Below are positions 5,152 through 7,262 of a DNA stretch of 7,262 nucleotides, piece by piece (positions within the stretch are counted from its first letter, which is position 1; every line of letters starts with the position of its first letter). This DNA comes from Desulfobacteraceae bacterium (GTDB taxonomy: Bacteria; Desulfobacterota; Desulfobacteria; Desulfobacterales; Desulfatirhabdiaceae). Under the pieces are notes generated by a model. That model was not told the DNA's origin. It did no database searches and worked only from the letters and a program-made list of their open reading frames with translations. The stretch spans positions 3,089 to 10,350 of the forward strand of contig DAIEFO010000053.1 of the NCBI GenBank assembly GCA_027325475.1, given 5' to 3'. The translations under genes were made by a program, and so were the position numbers.

Positions 5152-5279
5152 TGATGGCTTCGTAAAAAGTCCGCATGCTTGCCAGCGCTGCATCCTTCGT
5201 CATTGCAGCGTACGACAAGTACGCTTCATTCCTCCATTTTACAAAGTCATCCGAAATTCGACTTTTTACGAAATCGTCA
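5152..5279 (+). repeat. Dispersed palindromic intergenic repeat, copy B
   Basis: This 128-bp element has terminal inverted repeats that match at 17 of the first 20 bases (TGATGGCTTCGTAAAAAGTC from 5152, and TGACGATTTCGTAAAAAGTC read back from 5279). A central hairpin GCGTAC-GACAA-GTACGC lies at about 5208-5224. A second TIR-like block (ATTTTACAAAGTCATCC, about 5236-5252) sits just inside the right end, as in copy A. Relative to copy A it is inverted and carries different internal indels. It fills the gap between the convergent DUF364 and receptor genes, and its last three bases form the receptor's stop codon. Confidence 0.77.
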
Positions 5280-7262
5280 AAATTTGAGACTGACATTGGC
5301 ATAAATGCCAAGCGGCGCGCCGGTTTGGTATGTTGCCGCGGTAGTGGTAGCTGCCAGCGCATCGTCCGCTGTATTGATGGCGGAAATATATCGTTCATTG
5401 AACAGGTTTGTGGCGGTGATGCGAAATTCCGCAGACTTTGCGCCAAGGATGTTTTTTATCTCATAGGAAATATCGAAATCCACAATTGTGGAAGCGCCTA
5501 TTTTCTCTTGATTCAGCACATCACCGTATCGTTCAGACATGTATTTTACAGATGGCGTGAGCGCAATATCCGCTATCTTGTATGTCAGCGCCGATTTTGC
5601 CATATACATCGGCGCGTCGGGCACCTGGTTTCCTTTCGATGAAATGGTGCTGTTGGACGCCGTTTTCAGGTCATCCGTAAAATAGATTTTGTTGTAGGAC
5701 AGCCCCACCAGAAAATCCACGTTTTTTGAAACGGGGCCGCTGGCCGCGAGTTCAGCGCCATATGCCATGGCATCCGCCGCATTGTAGGGATAGGTGACGT
5801 TATACGAAGAGTCGTAGATTCGTGCCTGCTTGTTTTTGACAAGAGAAACGAAGGTGTTGGGATTCAGGCATATTTCACCGATTTTGTATTTGACTCCGGC
5901 GTCGAAGTTATCCGATGTCTCAAGTTTTAGCTCGTCCCACAGATTCTGAAGCGTCACTCCCTTCGAAACAAAACTGGCGCGTTGCTGAACATAGGTGGGA
6001 AACAGATTGACGTCCAGGCCGTAAGTTCGTGTGTAATCGGTGTAAATTGTCGTATTCTGTGTGATATTGTATCCTGCATAGGCGCTTGGCAGCCATTCCC
6101 TGAAGTACTTGGCGTCCACACTCGCCCACGGATCCAGTTTACCGGTCGCAATCGCCGTACTATAATCCTGACTTGTGGCGGCACTTGTGCCGTTGGTGTA
6201 ACTTCTCATCGCTCCCAGCTTGAAATTCAGATATCGGACTCCGGCGGAATATATGAAATTACCGATCCGCCCGCTGGCCTCGGTAAATGGTGAATTGAAA
6301 TCATGATAGTCGTTATCAGCCAGCACGGCGTATCCGGCGTAGGTCAGCCCATTGGCGCCGACCGTGTATTTCTCCTGATCCGTCGGCGCTCCCGGAGGGA
6401 GCTGCCGGTGGTACCAATATCCCACTTTTGCATTCAGCTCTTTTGAAAAGCTTTTGTCGTATTTCAGAATCGTGCCGAATACTTCATGGTTGATATTCCA
6501 TTTGACGACATTGCTTCCAGATGCGTATGAATATTCACCGTCGTCGTGCAGATAATAGGGTTTCAGCGAAATTTTGCTGTCCGATGTCACCGCATCTTCG
6601 ATATAACCGAGAAACGCCGTATCTTCAAAATTCTGCTTGTTGTAGTCATAATAATTCACGCTGGCGATGTTTGTATTGAAATCTTTATTGAAGTATTGTG
6701 CCAGATTTTGTGTTTCAGAATAAGTCAGGTTGTAGTAGTTGTGGTGTTTGTCCTTGTTGTGGGTGAAAAAAAACTCCGCCTTGATCTGATCGTTTGGTTT
6801 ACAGACAGTCCCCAGGGTTTCGTTTGAACGCTCAAGAGTACCATCACCCTTGTATTTCTGGCTCGCCGTCTCTGAAAAGGAACCAAAAACGGAAACGTTA
6901 CCTATATCGCCGGTATCCAGACGCAGAAAACTTCTGGACATGTGATTGCTCCCGATCGTCTGGGATAAATCCGCACCCAATGTATGTTCAGGCCTTTTGA
7001 TATTCATATCCACTTTGCCGACAAGATTTGAGAAACCAAGCCCTTTGTCCACCGGGATATAACCTTTATACAAATCCACGCTTTCAATATTTTCCATGTC
7101 AAAAATTGTTTTGCCGCCACCGGGGTTACCACTTATCGGTATGCCGTCATAAGACTTGACGCCGCCGGGCCCGGTTTGTTTCTTGCCTCTGATCCGGATG
7201 GAGTCATGGAATCCGTTTTCGTTGGTGCCAAGAGCATCCACAGCCGTATAATTGACCGATGG
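5277..7262 (-). CDS. TonB-dependent outer-membrane receptor, N-terminus cut by window edge
   Basis: The frame is open to the right edge of the window, giving 661 residues; the GTG at 7241 is internal and not the start. The visible part begins inside the plug domain: NENGFHDSIRIRG (about 14-26 of the visible part), then YDGIPI, then the plug's NIESVDLYKG...GLGFSNLVGKVDMNIKRP stretch (about 59-91). The remainder is a beta-barrel of alternating aromatic and polar strands. It closes with FRITATNLFNERY (about 613-625), a hallmark of the family's last strands, and ends in phenylalanine as outer-membrane barrels usually do. The signal peptide, TonB box and first part of the plug lie outside. Such receptors use TonB-ExbBD energy to import iron chelates, cobalamin or other scarce ligands; the ligand cannot be read from this sequence. 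The DUF364 neighbour hints at a metal chelate. The TGA stop is the terminal trinucleotide of repeat copy B. Confidence 0.94.
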   Translation of the reverse strand, partial: PSVNYTAVDALGTNENGFHDSIRIRGKKQTGPGGVKSYDGIPISGNPGGGKTIFDMENIESVDLYKGYIPVDKGLGFSNLVGKVDMNIKRPEHTLGADLSQTIGSNHMSRSFLRLDTGDIGNVSVFGSFSETASQKYKGDGTLERSNETLGTVCKPNDQIKAEFFFTHNKDKHHNYYNLTYSETQNLAQYFNKDFNTNIASVNYYDYNKQNFEDTAFLGYIEDAVTSDSKISLKPYYLHDDGEYSYASGSNVVKWNINHEVFGTILKYDKSFSKELNAKVGYWYHRQLPPGAPTDQEKYTVGANGLTYAGYAVLADNDYHDFNSPFTEASGRIGNFIYSAGVRYLNFKLGAMRSYTNGTSAATSQDYSTAIATGKLDPWASVDAKYFREWLPSAYAGYNITQNTTIYTDYTRTYGLDVNLFPTYVQQRASFVSKGVTLQNLWDELKLETSDNFDAGVKYKIGEICLNPNTFVSLVKNKQARIYDSSYNVTYPYNAADAMAYGAELAASGPVSKNVDFLVGLSYNKIYFTDDLKTASNSTISSKGNQVPDAPMYMAKSALTYKIADIALTPSVKYMSERYGDVLNQEKIGASTIVDFDISYEIKNILGAKSAEFRITATNLFNERYISAINTADDALAATTTAATYQTGAPLGIYANVSLKF

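Noticed and set aside
5175..5642. A 155-codon plus-strand ORF across repeat copy B and the receptor's 3' end
   Set aside because: It consists of repeat sequence plus antisense of the TonB receptor, and has no independent evidence.

Overview
The window reads as a chromosomal segment of a Gram-negative bacterium: it has a lipoprotein signal, a TonB-dependent outer-membrane receptor and a Cpx-type envelope-stress two-component system. The gene mix and two copies of a 'cttcgtaaaaagtc' palindromic intergenic repeat remind me of sulfate-reducing Desulfobacterota (Desulfobacterales). That placement is from memory, is only moderately secure, and needs a database search.

Layout. Positions 1-1354 (minus strand) hold a CpxR-like response regulator followed 5 bases later by a CpxA-like sensor kinase that runs off the left edge. 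Divergent from them, at 1559-2122 (plus), is a small Ser/Thr-rich protein with two helical repeats and one textbook EF-hand loop. The 204-base divergent region contains a perfect CpxR-box match, GTAAA-N5-GTAAA, at 1410-1424. In E. coli the gene divergent from cpxRA is cpxP; here that place is taken by an unrelated putative calcium-binding protein. This is the most interesting arrangement in the window.

Positions 2220-3677 (minus) encode a complete GabD-type NADP-dependent succinate-semialdehyde dehydrogenase. Upstream of it lies a 133-bp dispersed repeat (copy A, 3678-3810), then a 90-residue lipoprotein gene (3825-4097, minus). A 313-base gene-poor stretch (4098-4410) carries several inverted repeats, a possible promoter and a possible 35-codon ORF. 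It separates the lipoprotein gene from a plus-strand DUF4213/DUF364 (putative metal-chelation) gene at 4411-5133. A second repeat copy (B, 5152-5279) lies between that gene and the convergent 3' end of a TonB-dependent receptor, which fills the rest of the window and is cut at its N-terminus.

The two repeat copies lie in opposite orientation, share ends and a central hairpin, and fit flush against genes. Copy A ends exactly at the gabD start codon and carries its apparent ribosome-binding site. The last three bases of copy B form the stop codon of the receptor gene. The receptor and DUF364 genes may both belong to metal or metal-chelate handling, but this is inference from family knowledge. 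No RNA genes, CRISPR arrays, transposases or insertion sequences were seen.
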